In this document: one piece after another, positions 46,631-54,139 of the stretch
Layout of the letters: each line of letters starts with the position of its first letter
Position numbering within the stretch: position 1 is the first letter of the stretch
NCBI RefSeq assembly: GCF_005887635.2
Contig: NZ_CP040818.1
Span: forward strand, 2,138,501-2,202,500
Source of the DNA: Paroceanicella profunda
Lineage (GTDB): Bacteria; Pseudomonadota; Alphaproteobacteria; Rhodobacterales; Rhodobacteraceae
Length of the DNA stretch: 64,000 bases
Reading direction: 5' to 3'
Program-made: the position numbers and the translations under genes
Notes under the pieces: model-generated
Databases searched by the model: none
The model's input: only the letters and a program-made list of their open reading frames with translations
Told to the model about the DNA's origin: nothing

Positions 46631-48202
46631 TTGAGTGCGAGACGCGGTTTCTTCCTGGCCACCTGTCTGGTCGCGGCCCTCGGGCAGGGCGCCGCGGCGC
46701 AGGACGACGCGACGGTGACCCTGCGGTCCACCGACGGCACGATGTCGGTGACCGGCAGGTTGCTGGCGGTGGAGGACGGCACCTTCCGGCTCGCCACCCC
46801 GGTCGGGGAAATCTCGCTCGACATCGACCGCGTGCGCTGCGAGGGCACGGCCTGCCCGCAGGAGGCCGGGGCGCAGGAGTCAGGGATGCAGGAGACGGGG
46901 CCGGAGGGCACGGTCCGGCTGGCCGTGGCCCCGGACCTGTCCGGCCGGCTGCTGCCCGGCCTGCTCGCCGGGTTCCGGTCCCGCGAGGGCGGGGGCGGGG
47001 CGGAGGAGACCGTCGCCTCCGAGACCCTGCCGACGGATGCCGGCCTGCAGGCGCTGCTGGACGGCACCGCCGACCTGGCGCTGACCGACCGCGCCCTGCG
47101 CCCGCGGGAGACGGAGGCGCTGCGTGCGGCCCGTCCCGCCTCCGGGCCGCGCGGTGCCGCGGAGCCCGGCCGGACGCTGGCGCTCGACGCGCTGGTGCCG
47201 GTGACCGCGCCGGGCAACCCGGTGGAGGCCATCTCGCTCACCGACCTGGCCCGGGCCTTCGCCGGCGAGATCACCGACTGGTCCGCGCTGGGGGGCAGGC
47301 CGGGGCGCATCGTGCCCTTCCTGCTCGCGCCGCAAGGCGGCTCGGGCGCCCGGGTGGAGGCGCTGCTGATGGCCCCGGCGGGCCGGGCACCGGGCGCGCA
47401 GGTGCGGATGTTCGACACGGCCGGGGCGCTGGCCGCCGCGGTGGCCCGCACGCCCGGGGCACTGGCGATGATCGGGCAATCCCATGCCGGCGGGCTGCGC
47501 CAGCCCGGCCTCGAGGATGCCTGCGGGCGGCTGGAGCCCCCGTCGCCCTTCACCGTGAAATCCGGCGATTATCCCTTCGTCGTGGCGCTGGAACTGGCCA
47601 GCGCGCGGCCCGGCGCACAGGCCCGCGGCCGCGCCCTCGCCAGCTTCCTGCTCTCGCCCGCGGCGGCGCCGGAGGTGGAGGCCGCCGGCTACGTGAGCCT
47701 GTCGCCGATGCGCATCGGGCTGGGCGAGCAGGGCGTGCGGCTGGCCAATACCCTGCTGGCCCCGGACGAGGACGGCCGGGTGGGCGAGATCCGCGCCCTG
47801 CTCACCGAGCTGCGCGACGCCGAGCGGCTGTCGACCACGCTGCGCATGGACCCCGCCACCGGCCGGCCCGACACGCGCAGCCGTGAGGAGATCGCCCGGC
47901 TGGCGCGGCTGCTCGCCTCCGGCGCCTTCGCCGGGCGCGAGGTGCTGTTCGCCGGGTTCACCGATTCCATCGGCCGGGCCGACCTCAACCGCGACCTCTC
48001 CCTGCGCGACGCAGAGGACATGCGGGCGCTGGTGCTCGGCGCGCTGCCGACCGGCCGGGCGGGCGATGTGCACATCGCCACCTTCGGCTATGGCGAGATC
48101 TCGCCGGTGGCCTGCAACGCCCATGCCGCCGGCCGGGCGGTGAACCGGCGCGTGGAGGTCTGGTTGCGCGCGGCGCGGGCCGGGGAGCCGGATCAGAGAT
48201 AA
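46631..48202 (+). CDS. PstS-like substrate-binding/OmpA-domain fusion protein
   Basis: 523 residues from a TTG at 46631, supported by GGTGGAGATGATCC upstream and by the signal peptide LSARRGFFLATCLVAALGQG (cleavage near AAAQ). Residues about 22-75 form a small beta domain (VTLRSTDGTMSVTGRLLAVE). Residues about 95-340 resemble a periplasmic phosphate-binding protein (TVRLAVAPDLSGRLLPGLLA, LTDLARAFAGEITDWSALGG, GSGARVEALL). About 415-515 is an OmpA/MotB-type peptidoglycan-binding domain (VLFAGFTDSIGRADLNRDLS, RDAEDMRALVLGAL, AVNRRVEVWLR). A periplasmic sensor or binder tethered to the cell wall is inferred. The stop overlaps the radC 3' end by ten bases. Confidence 0.85.
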   Translation: MSARRGFFLATCLVAALGQGAAAQDDATVTLRSTDGTMSVTGRLLAVEDGTFRLATPVGEISLDIDRVRCEGTACPQEAGAQESGMQETGPEGTVRLAVAPDLSGRLLPGLLAGFRSREGGGGAEETVASETLPTDAGLQALLDGTADLALTDRALRPRETEALRAARPASGPRGAAEPGRTLALDALVPVTAPGNPVEAISLTDLARAFAGEITDWSALGGRPGRIVPFLLAPQGGSGARVEALLMAPAGRAPGAQVRMFDTAGALAAAVARTPGALAMIGQSHAGGLRQPGLEDACGRLEPPSPFTVKSGDYPFVVALELASARPGAQARGRALASFLLSPAAAPEVEAAGYVSLSPMRIGLGEQGVRLANTLLAPDEDGRVGEIRALLTELRDAERLSTTLRMDPATGRPDTRSREEIARLARLLASGAFAGREVLFAGFTDSIGRADLNRDLSLRDAEDMRALVLGALPTGRAGDVHIATFGYGEISPVACNAHAAGRAVNRRVEVWLRAARAGEPDQR

Positions 48203-48966
48203 CCCTCGGCGCGGAAACTCACGTCGCTCTCCTTGCCGATCACCAGGTGGTCGTGCAGCACGAGGCCGAGCGCCTCCACCGCGTCGCGCACCTGCCCGGT
48301 CATGTCGATGTCCGCCTCCGATGGCGTGGGGTCGCCCGAGGGGTGGTTGTGGACGAGGACAAGCGCCGAGGCGTTCAGTTCCAGCGCCCTGCGGGCGACT
48401 TCGCGCGGGTAGACCGGCACGTGGTCCACCGTGCCCTGCGCCAGCGCCTCGTCGGCGATGAGCACGTTGCGCCGGTCCAGGTACAGGATGCGGAACTGCT
48501 CGGTGTCGCGGTGCGCCATCGCGGTCTTGCAATAGGCCAGCAGCGCGTCCCAGGAGGCGATGGCGTCGCGCCCCAGCACCTTCGCGCGGGCCAGCCGGTG
48601 GGCGGCGGCCTCGACGATCTTCAGCTCCTGGATCACGGCATCGCCCACGCCGCGCACCTCCGCCAGCCGGGCGGGCGCGGCGGAGATCACGCCGTTGAAA
48701 TCGCCGAACCGGGCCAGCAGGTCCTTGGCCAGCGGCTTCACGTCCCGCCGCGGAATGGCGCGGAACAGCAGGAGTTCGAGCATCTCGTAATCGGCCAGCG
48801 CGCCGGGCCCCGCCTGCATGAACCGGGCCCGCAGACGGCTGCGATGGTCATGGTAATGTGGGTCCGCGGCCGGCTGCGGCGGCACGGGCTCCGCGCCGCA
48901 CGCCAGCAGGTCGAAGCCCGGCAGGGGAGGCTCTCCGAGCCCGGTTCTGGTGGGTGATCTGGTCAT
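48193..48966 (-). CDS. radC: RadC/JAB-domain protein
   Basis: 257 residues. The N-terminal helix-hairpin-helix part has DYEMLELLLFRAIPRRDVKP and LAEVRGVGDAVIQELKIVEA (about 95-115). The C-terminal JAB metalloprotease-like domain has the complete JAMM motif LVHNHPSGDPTPSEADIDMT (about 200-219) with two His and the Asp, and an upstream Glu in the family position. Named as a DNA repair protein historically, but its role is uncertain. The 3' end runs convergently into the PstS/OmpA gene with a ten-base overlap. The first 40 residues are Pro-rich and variable. Confidence 0.93.
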   Translation of the reverse strand: MTRSPTRTGLGEPPLPGFDLLACGAEPVPPQPAADPHYHDHRSRLRARFMQAGPGALADYEMLELLLFRAIPRRDVKPLAKDLLARFGDFNGVISAAPARLAEVRGVGDAVIQELKIVEAAAHRLARAKVLGRDAIASWDALLAYCKTAMAHRDTEQFRILYLDRRNVLIADEALAQGTVDHVPVYPREVARRALELNASALVLVHNHPSGDPTPSEADIDMTGQVRDAVEALGLVLHDHLVIGKESDVSFRAEGYL

Positions 48967-49357
48967 GCGGCAGCTTTGTGCCGGCGTGGTAAATGGGAGG
49001 TTAAGCCCGGCGCGGCGACCTGCGCCTCACCCACGCCGCCGGGCCGCAGCGCGCGCCGGATCGGGGAACGGACCGCGCCTCACACCGGCCATGTCTGACC
49101 CGGGCGCCTCCCGCCCGTCAGATGGCATCGGCGGGCCGACCCCATGCAAACCGCGGAGCGACCCGGCGCGAACACATGCGTGCCGCGGGCAGGCGCAGCG
49201 GGAGTGTCGCAGGCGGGGCCCCGCCCGTTCTATGGGCCCCCGTCACCGCGCAGGCAGGCCGCGGAGCGGCCCGGTTGGCGGGCATGCGGGCCGGCAGGGG
49301 CCCCGGGAGTGTCGCACGCGGTCCGGCCGGCGGGCGCGAAGCGGCGCGCCTGCGGGC
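48967..49357. other. spacer between map and radC with a 108-bp tandem duplication
   Basis: CCGCGGAGCG at 49151 recurs at 49259, and GGGAGTGTCGCAGGCGG near 49200 recurs as GGGAGTGTCGCACGCGG near 49306. This marks two diverged copies of about 105-108 bp (49151-49366). No gene is supported. Confidence 0.75.
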
Positions 49358-50182
49358 TCAGGCGGTCCAGGTGGGGTGGAACAGGCCGGCGGGCGAGAGG
49401 GTGAAGATCTCGCAGCCCGTCTCGGTCACGCCGATGGAATGCTCGAACTGCGCGGAGAGCGAGCGGTCCCGGGTCACGGCGGTCCAGCCGTCGCCGAGGA
49501 TCTTGGTCTCCGGGCGGCCGAGATTGACCATCGGCTCGATGGTGAAGAACATGCCCGGCTCCAGCCGCGCCCCGGCGCCGCGGCGGCCGTAATGCAGCAC
49601 GTTGGGGGCGGAGTGGAAGCTGCGCCCCAGGCCGTGGCCGCAGAAATCGCGCACCACCGAGCAGCGCTCGCCCTCGCAGAACTCCTGGATCGCCGCGCCG
49701 ATGTCGCCGAACGTGTTGCCGGGCTTCACCTGGTCGATGCCGATCATCAGCGCGTCATGGGTGATCTGGATCAGCCGCTCGGCGCGGCGCGGCACCTTGC
49801 CGGCCACGAACATGCGGCTGGTGTCGCCGTACCAGCCGTCCACGATCACCGTCACGTCGATGTTCAGGATGTCGCCGTCGCGCAGCGCCTTCGCGCCGGG
49901 AATGCCGTGGCACACCACGTGGTTGATCGAGATGCAGGTGGCGTGCTGGTAGCCCTTGTAGCCGATGGTGGCCGAGATCACCCCGGCCTCCTCGATGAAC
50001 AGGCGGCAGCGCTCGTCCAGCTCTGCGGTGGTAACGCCGGGCTGCACGAAGGGGGCGATCATGTCGAGCACCTCGGCGGCCACGCGGCCGGCCTTGTGCA
50101 TGCCGGCGAAATCCTGCGGATCGTGCAGGTTGATGCCGTCACGGGAAAGGCGCGCGGTGCCGCGGGGCTTGCTGTCGTCCAT
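49358..50182 (-). CDS. map: type I methionine aminopeptidase
   Basis: 274 residues. It removes the initiator Met from nascent proteins. The five metal ligands are visible: Asp in LNIDVTVIVDGWYGDTSRMF (two Asp), His in FCGHGLGRSFHSAPNVLHYG, Glu in MFFTIEPMVNLG and Glu in QFEHSIGVTETGCEIFTLSP. HVVCHGIPG holds the conserved His of the substrate pocket. The ATG at 50182 is preferred because GGAG lies six bases upstream; an ATG twelve bases further upstream has its Shine-Dalgarno too close. Follows sfsA on the same strand across 184 bp. Confidence 0.96.
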   Translation of the reverse strand: MDDSKPRGTARLSRDGINLHDPQDFAGMHKAGRVAAEVLDMIAPFVQPGVTTAELDERCRLFIEEAGVISATIGYKGYQHATCISINHVVCHGIPGAKALRDGDILNIDVTVIVDGWYGDTSRMFVAGKVPRRAERLIQITHDALMIGIDQVKPGNTFGDIGAAIQEFCEGERCSVVRDFCGHGLGRSFHSAPNVLHYGRRGAGARLEPGMFFTIEPMVNLGRPETKILGDGWTAVTRDRSLSAQFEHSIGVTETGCEIFTLSPAGLFHPTWTA

Positions 50183-50366
50183 CTTCGTCTCCATTCCTCC
50201 AGCAGGCGCGCGGGCCCGGTGGCCACGCGCACTCGCGCCTCGCGCTCCGGTCGCTCCGCAGGAGCGGGCCGGAGACTGCGTGCCGCCGCTCCCCCTCGCG
50301 GCAGGTCGGACCTGCCGACGGGCCCCGCGGTGTCGCGGGGGCGCGGCACGGTTCCAGTCTGTTCAC

Positions 50367-51098
50367 TTACTCCTCCTCACCTGCCAAGTGAAGAGGGGGG
50401 ACAACCCCAACCGGCGCGCCGAGGCTGATTCCCCCCGGCGCTATCCGCGCCGCATGGGCCATCACCTCCACGCCGGCGGCACGCGCGGCGGTCATCGCCG
50501 CGTGATAGGCGGGGTCGATGTCGGCGGCGGTGGCGACGCGGGTGCAATCCGTCCGCTGCACGAGATAGAGCAGAACCGCCCGGTCTCCCGCCGCCACACG
50601 GGCCGCGAGCTCGGCCAGGTGCCGCGCGCCCCGGGCGCTCACCGTGTCGGGAAACTCGGCCAGGCCGGCGGTGCGGCACAGGGTGACGCTCTTCACCTCG
50701 AGCCAGAGCGGCGGCAGGCCCGGCCCCTCGAGGCGGAAGTCGGCCCGGCTGGCCGCGCCGTAACGCACCTCGGCGCGCATGTCGGGCCAGGGGGCGAGCG
50801 CGGGGAGAGCGCCTCCCGCCAGCGCCTCGGCCACCACCCGGTTGGCCAGCCCTGTGTCCACGGCGGCGAAATGGGGGCCGGGCAGCTCCGCCAGCCGCCA
50901 GGACCAGTCCAGCTTGCGCTTTCCCGGCGGCGCGGGTTCCAGCCAGACCGGCGTTCCCGGCACCGCGAGCCCGGTCATCGCCCCGGGGTTGGCGCAATGC
51001 GCCGTCACCTCCCGGCCGTCGGGCAGGGTGACGTCGGCCAGGAAGCGCTTGTATCGACGCAGGAGCGTGGCGCGCACGAGGGGCTGGGCAAAGTGCAT
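50367..51098 (-). CDS. sfsA: SfsA family DNA/RNA nuclease
   Basis: 243 residues, full length. MHFAQPLVRATLLRRYKRFL starts an OB-like domain; DVTLPDGREVTAHCANPGAM is the family signature. The nuclease-like core includes SRADFRLEGPGLPPLWLEVK with the Asp and the Glu-x-Lys of a PD-(D/E)xK site, and ADIDPAYHAAMTAARAAGVE near the end. Originally described as a sugar-fermentation stimulation protein; the nuclease role is inferred from the fold. Divergent from the CinA-like gene across 48 bp. Confidence 0.94.
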   Translation of the reverse strand: MHFAQPLVRATLLRRYKRFLADVTLPDGREVTAHCANPGAMTGLAVPGTPVWLEPAPPGKRKLDWSWRLAELPGPHFAAVDTGLANRVVAEALAGGALPALAPWPDMRAEVRYGAASRADFRLEGPGLPPLWLEVKSVTLCRTAGLAEFPDTVSARGARHLAELAARVAAGDRAVLLYLVQRTDCTRVATAADIDPAYHAAMTAARAAGVEVMAHAARIAPGGISLGAPVGVVPPLHLAGEEE

Positions 51099-51146
51099 CT
51101 CCCCCGGGTAGACCAGAGGCCGCAGCTTGACAAGGAGAGCCGAGGA

Positions 51147-51917
51147 ATGCCCAACCCCACCGCAGCCATGCTCGTGATCGGAGACGAGATCCTCTCCGGG
51201 CGCACCCGGGATTCCAACATGAACCACCTCGCCAGGCGCCTCACCGAGGCGGGGATCGACCTGCGCGAGGCCCGCATGGTGGCGGATGACGCGGGCGAGA
51301 TCGTCGCGGCGCTGAACGCGCTGCGCGCCCGCTACACCTATGTCTTCACCTCCGGCGGCATCGGCCCCACCCATGACGACATCACGGCCGATTGCGTGGC
51401 GCAGGCCTTCGGCGTGGGGATCGACGTGCGCGAGGACGCCCGCGCCATCCTCGCCACCAATTACCGCAACCCGGAGACCGAACTGAACGCCGCCCGCCTG
51501 CGCATGGCCCGCATTCCGGACGGAGCGGACCTGATCGACAACCCGGTCTCCAAAGCCCCGGGGTTCCGCATCGGCAACGTGCATGTGATGGCCGGCGTGC
51601 CGGCGGTGTTCGAGGCGATGGTGGAGGGCGTGCTGCCCACGCTCACCGGCGGCGCGCCGCTGCGCTCGCACTCCCTGCGGGTGTTCCTGCCCGAGGGGAC
51701 CGTGGCCGCGCCGCTGGGCGAGATCGCGGCGGCCAACCCGGATGTCGCCATCGGCTCCTATCCGTTCCAGCGCGAGGGCCGCTTCGGCTGCACGCTGGTG
51801 GCCCGGGCGCAGGACACCGACCGCCTCGGCGCGGTGGCCGCGGAGATCCGCGCCATGGCCGAAGCGCTGGGCGCCACCGACATCCTGGAAACCCCGCCGG
51901 ACGCCGCTCTCGCCTGA
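51147..51917 (+). CDS. CinA-like molybdopterin-binding domain protein
   Basis: 256 residues. Only the N-terminal MoCF/MoaB-like domain of CinA is present; the C-terminal deamidase domain is missing. AAMLVIGDEILSGRTRDSNM (about 6-25) and YVFTSGGIGPTHDDITADCV (about 63-82) are the two conserved loops, and NPVSKAPGFRIGNVHVMAGV follows. Related COG1058 proteins act on NAD-recycling pyrophosphates or are of unknown role. ATG with AAGGAGAGCCGAGGA upstream. Ends 53 bp before the tRNA-Leu. Confidence 0.92.
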   Translation: MPNPTAAMLVIGDEILSGRTRDSNMNHLARRLTEAGIDLREARMVADDAGEIVAALNALRARYTYVFTSGGIGPTHDDITADCVAQAFGVGIDVREDARAILATNYRNPETELNAARLRMARIPDGADLIDNPVSKAPGFRIGNVHVMAGVPAVFEAMVEGVLPTLTGGAPLRSHSLRVFLPEGTVAAPLGEIAAANPDVAIGSYPFQREGRFGCTLVARAQDTDRLGAVAAEIRAMAEALGATDILETPPDAALA

Positions 51918-51970
51918 GGGCCGCTTTTGCGCTCGAAAACTCCCGGGCGCCGTGGCAAGAGGGGCCTGTC

Positions 51971-52280
51971 GCGGACGTGGCGGAATCGGTAGACGCAACG
52001 GACTTGAGATACGCTTGAGTGCCCCGGGGGAAACCCCGGGTGCAGAACCGCTCAAATTCGGGGAAGGCTTCCGGTCCGGCCGATGCTGATCCCGAGCCAA
52101 GCCCGCACTTGCGGGAAGGTGTAGAGACTAGACGGGCGGCGCCTGTAGCCGGAAGGCCATGGCGAAGGGATAGTCCAGACTTGCAAACGTCCGGGAGGGC
52201 CCGGACGGCGGCGAAAGCCGTGGCGGTACGAAAATCCGTATCCTTCGGGAGTGAGGGTTCGAGTCCCTCCGTCCGCACCA
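51971..52280 (+). tRNA. tRNA-Leu(UAA), interrupted by a group I intron, CCA encoded
   Basis: Exon 1 (51971-52005) holds the acceptor strand GCGGACG, the leucine-type D arm and the anticodon stem ACGGA followed by CTT (C32, U33, U34). Exon 2 (52231-52280) starts AAAA (A35, A36, A37, A38), closes the anticodon stem with TCCGT, has a long variable arm, a T arm GAGGG/CCCTC with TTCGAGT loop, the acceptor CGTCCGC and an encoded CCA. Joined, the anticodon is UAA and the mature RNA is 85 nt, with seven perfect acceptor pairs, five anticodon-stem pairs and five T-stem pairs. The interruption lies between U34 and A35. Confidence 0.95.
52006..52230 (+). ncRNA. group I intron (IC3-like), 225 nt, no ORF
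   Basis: P1: exon ACUU (52002-52005) pairs with the guide GAGU (52017-52020), placing the canonical U.G wobble at the 5' splice site, and the stem continues as GAG/CUU. P2: CCCGGGG around a GAAA loop (52023-52040 region). P4: UCGGG (52058-52062) with CCCGA (52091-52095). P7: GACUA (52126-52130) with UAGUC (52171-52175). P9 region: GTCCGGG (52189-52195) with CCCGGAC (52200-52206) and a CGGC/GAAA/GCCG hairpin. The intron ends in G (52230), as group I introns do. The core segments resemble those of cyanobacterial tRNA-Leu introns. Confidence 0.92.
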
Positions 52281-52572
52281 GACCAACCCGGTAATCCCGC
52301 TGCGCACAGGGCCGCGATGCCGGGCGGGCATCTCACTTCATTCGGCGCGGCACTGCAAATGGCGGTGTTTCGCGTGCGAAGCGCGACCGTGCGATCCGGT
52401 TCATCAGAATTCCCGGGGCTGACCGGGTTCGCGAAGGAGACTTCCGCGGGCATTGGAGGGTACGATGGTCGAGCTTGGCGATTCGAGCACGCAATTATGA
52501 GTCGTATTTTCAATCATTTAATCCGCCTTGATCGTCTGGGGCTGGGGGGAAATTCTGGGGAAGCCAAAGCTC
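52281..52572. other. A/T-richer spacer between tRNA-Leu and an alpha/beta hydrolase gene
   Basis: Composition changes here: stretches such as gagtcgtattttcaatcatttaatcc (read in two parts around 52498-52523) are far less GC-rich than the rest of the window. No array and no integrase remnant are recognisable. Promoter elements of the following gene probably lie at 52490-52525. Confidence 0.5.
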
Positions 52573-53274
52573 ATGAGAGAAGTTTTTCGGGGAGGCGATT
52601 ACCGCGTTGTCATCGCGCCGCCTACAACGCGGCCGAAACAGCATCTGGTCGCATTCATGGCGTGGAACAAGCAGACCGGGCTGGATCGTCTCCCCGGCTC
52701 AGCAAGATTCACCGGATCCCTCGGGTACGGCTTCGTGGGAATCGTACCCCGAGCCAACTGCTGGTACCAAGGCGACGAAATGCAGGACGTGATCGACTGC
52801 GTCCGGAGCCTCGTTCCGGACGGAGATGAGAAAATTGCGTACAGTTCCTCGATGGGTGCCTATGCGAGCTTCAATTACGCGGAGGCATTGGGGATTTCGA
52901 GGGGCCTGCTGGTGTCACCGCAGTTCAGTGTGGACCCCAAAGTGGTTCCGTTCGAGAGTCGCTGGTCGCGGGATGTTGCCCGGATCGACTTCAGGCGGGA
53001 CCATCTCAGGACCATGACTTCGGACGTGCCCTTTTCGATTCTGCTCGACGAGGGGGGCAGGGCCGATGCGAAGCACGCGCGGCTGATCCGGCGCAGAGTC
53101 CGCGAAACCAGGGCTTACAGCATTGCCGGAGCCGGGCATAATCCGCTGAGGTTCCTCGCAGAACGTGGCCTTCTGAAGCCGCTTGTCGCGGAATACCTGG
53201 AGACGGGGCGGGTGATGCGGCACGAGGCGCTGCCGCTCTCGGAGATCGCCGGGCCCGCCGCGCTGCCGGTCTGA
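52573..53274 (+). CDS. alpha/beta hydrolase-fold protein of unknown function, atypical composition
   Basis: 233 residues from ATG 52573 (GGGGAAG about ten bases upstream; a TTG at 52528 is an alternative). The central KIAYSSSMGAYASFNYAEAL is a nucleophile-elbow-like SSSMGAY (Ser near 93), preceded by a strand with FVGIVPRANCWYQGDE. The acidic residue may be in VPFSILLDEGGRADAKHA and the His in YSIAGAGHNPLRFLAERG. Proteins of this sort appear with capsule or surface-polysaccharide genes, but nothing nearby supports that. Base composition is less GC-rich than its neighbours and it lies just after a tRNA, so horizontal acquisition is likely. Confidence 0.75.
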   Translation: MREVFRGGDYRVVIAPPTTRPKQHLVAFMAWNKQTGLDRLPGSARFTGSLGYGFVGIVPRANCWYQGDEMQDVIDCVRSLVPDGDEKIAYSSSMGAYASFNYAEALGISRGLLVSPQFSVDPKVVPFESRWSRDVARIDFRRDHLRTMTSDVPFSILLDEGGRADAKHARLIRRRVRETRAYSIAGAGHNPLRFLAERGLLKPLVAEYLETGRVMRHEALPLSEIAGPAALPV

Positions 53275-53334
53275 AATACCCGGGGCTCCGGGCTGGCCGG
53301 GGGCGGTCCGGAGCGTCGACCGCGCGCGGGCCAA

Positions 53335-53358
53335 TAAAAAAGGGCGCCGAAGCGCCCT
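53335..53358 (-). terminator. rho-independent terminator of the cold-shock gene
   Basis: On the minus strand AGGGCGC, loop TTCG, GCGCCCT is followed by a T-run (TTTTTT); plus-strand positions are 53341-53358 for the stem and 53335-53340 for the tract. It lies 45 bases after the csp stop. Confidence 0.92.
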
Positions 53359-53403
53359 CTCTCGAACCATGTCGCGCTGCTGCGAAGCAGCGCCTCGGCA
53401 ATC

Positions 53404-53610
53404 TCAGGCAAGAGCCAGATTGGCCGCGGACTCGCGGCCGTCACGGCCTGCTTCGATGTCGAAGGTCACGTCCTGGCCATCGGCCAGCGTGGTGAGGCCT
53501 GCGCGCTCGATTGCGGAGATGTGCACGAACACGTCGCGCTTGCCACCTTCCGGCTCAATGAAGCCGAAACCCTTGGTGGCATTGAACCATTTGACTTTGC
53601 CATTCGCCAT
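53404..53610 (-). CDS. cold-shock domain protein (CspA family)
   Basis: 68 residues, one complete cold-shock domain. It binds single-stranded RNA/DNA as an RNA chaperone. [20 protein letters not shown] carries the RNP1 motif KGFGFIEP, and [14 protein letters not shown] carries RNP2 VFVHI. AAGGAA lies six bases before the ATG. The upstream region is long and without genes, leaving room for the structured 5' leader common to csp genes, though I could not identify a specific fold. A clean terminator follows. Confidence 0.95.
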   Translation of the reverse strand: MANGKVKWFNATKGFGFIEPEGGKRDVFVHISAIERAGLTTLADGQDVTFDIEAGRDGRESAANLALA

Positions 53611-54139
53611 GGAATGTTCCTTCGTATCTAGTGTCGCCCGCAACATGCGGCGACCCGGCAGCTCAACGTCGAATGCTGGCCGGTAACGAACAGGATCACG
53701 AAATTCAGAATGCACAGTCTGTTTGCGCCTCCTGGCCGCAGATAGCAAGCTCTTTCCTTGGCGCGGACGGGTTTGACACCGGCCAGGGGCGCGCGGCGAC
53801 GGTGCGAAGGCTTGGTCCGGGCCGCCTGAAACGGGCCGGGCGGGGCGCCGGGCGGAGCCTGTTCCCGGGGGTGTGTCGCGCAGGGCGGACGGGCCGTCGC
53901 GGCGCGTGTGCACAGGGCGCGAGGCGGCTTGCGGGGCGGGGCGGAGAGGCCCGGTCCCGGCCGCGCGCGCCTGATGCACGGCGGTACCAGTGGGGAAAAA
54001 GGCGCGGCCCTGCACCCGTCTGTTAATAAATCTTCTCTGCAACCGTGATGCGAGCAGCTAAGGATGAATTTCGGGACACTGCTCCGATTGTGGCCTTCGC
54101 CGGCGGACGGGCAGTCACCGAGGGGGTTGATCGTTTGGT
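53611..54139. other. divergent spacer: csp leader and GGDEF-gene promoter
   Basis: No gene or array is seen. The csp leader (53611-53750) is moderately A/T-rich. 53760-54000 is very GC-rich without clear repeats. 54010-54139 is A/T-richer (for example gttaataaatcttctctgca near 54021-54041) and probably contains the promoter of the GGDEF gene. Confidence 0.55.

Noticed and set aside
51971..52010. A tRNA reading the contiguous loop CTTGAGA as the anticodon arm (UGA or GAG anticodon)
   Set aside because: No 3' strand pairs with ACGGA nearby; the pairing TCCGT is found only after the 225-nt intron, and the joined form is a perfect leucine tRNA.
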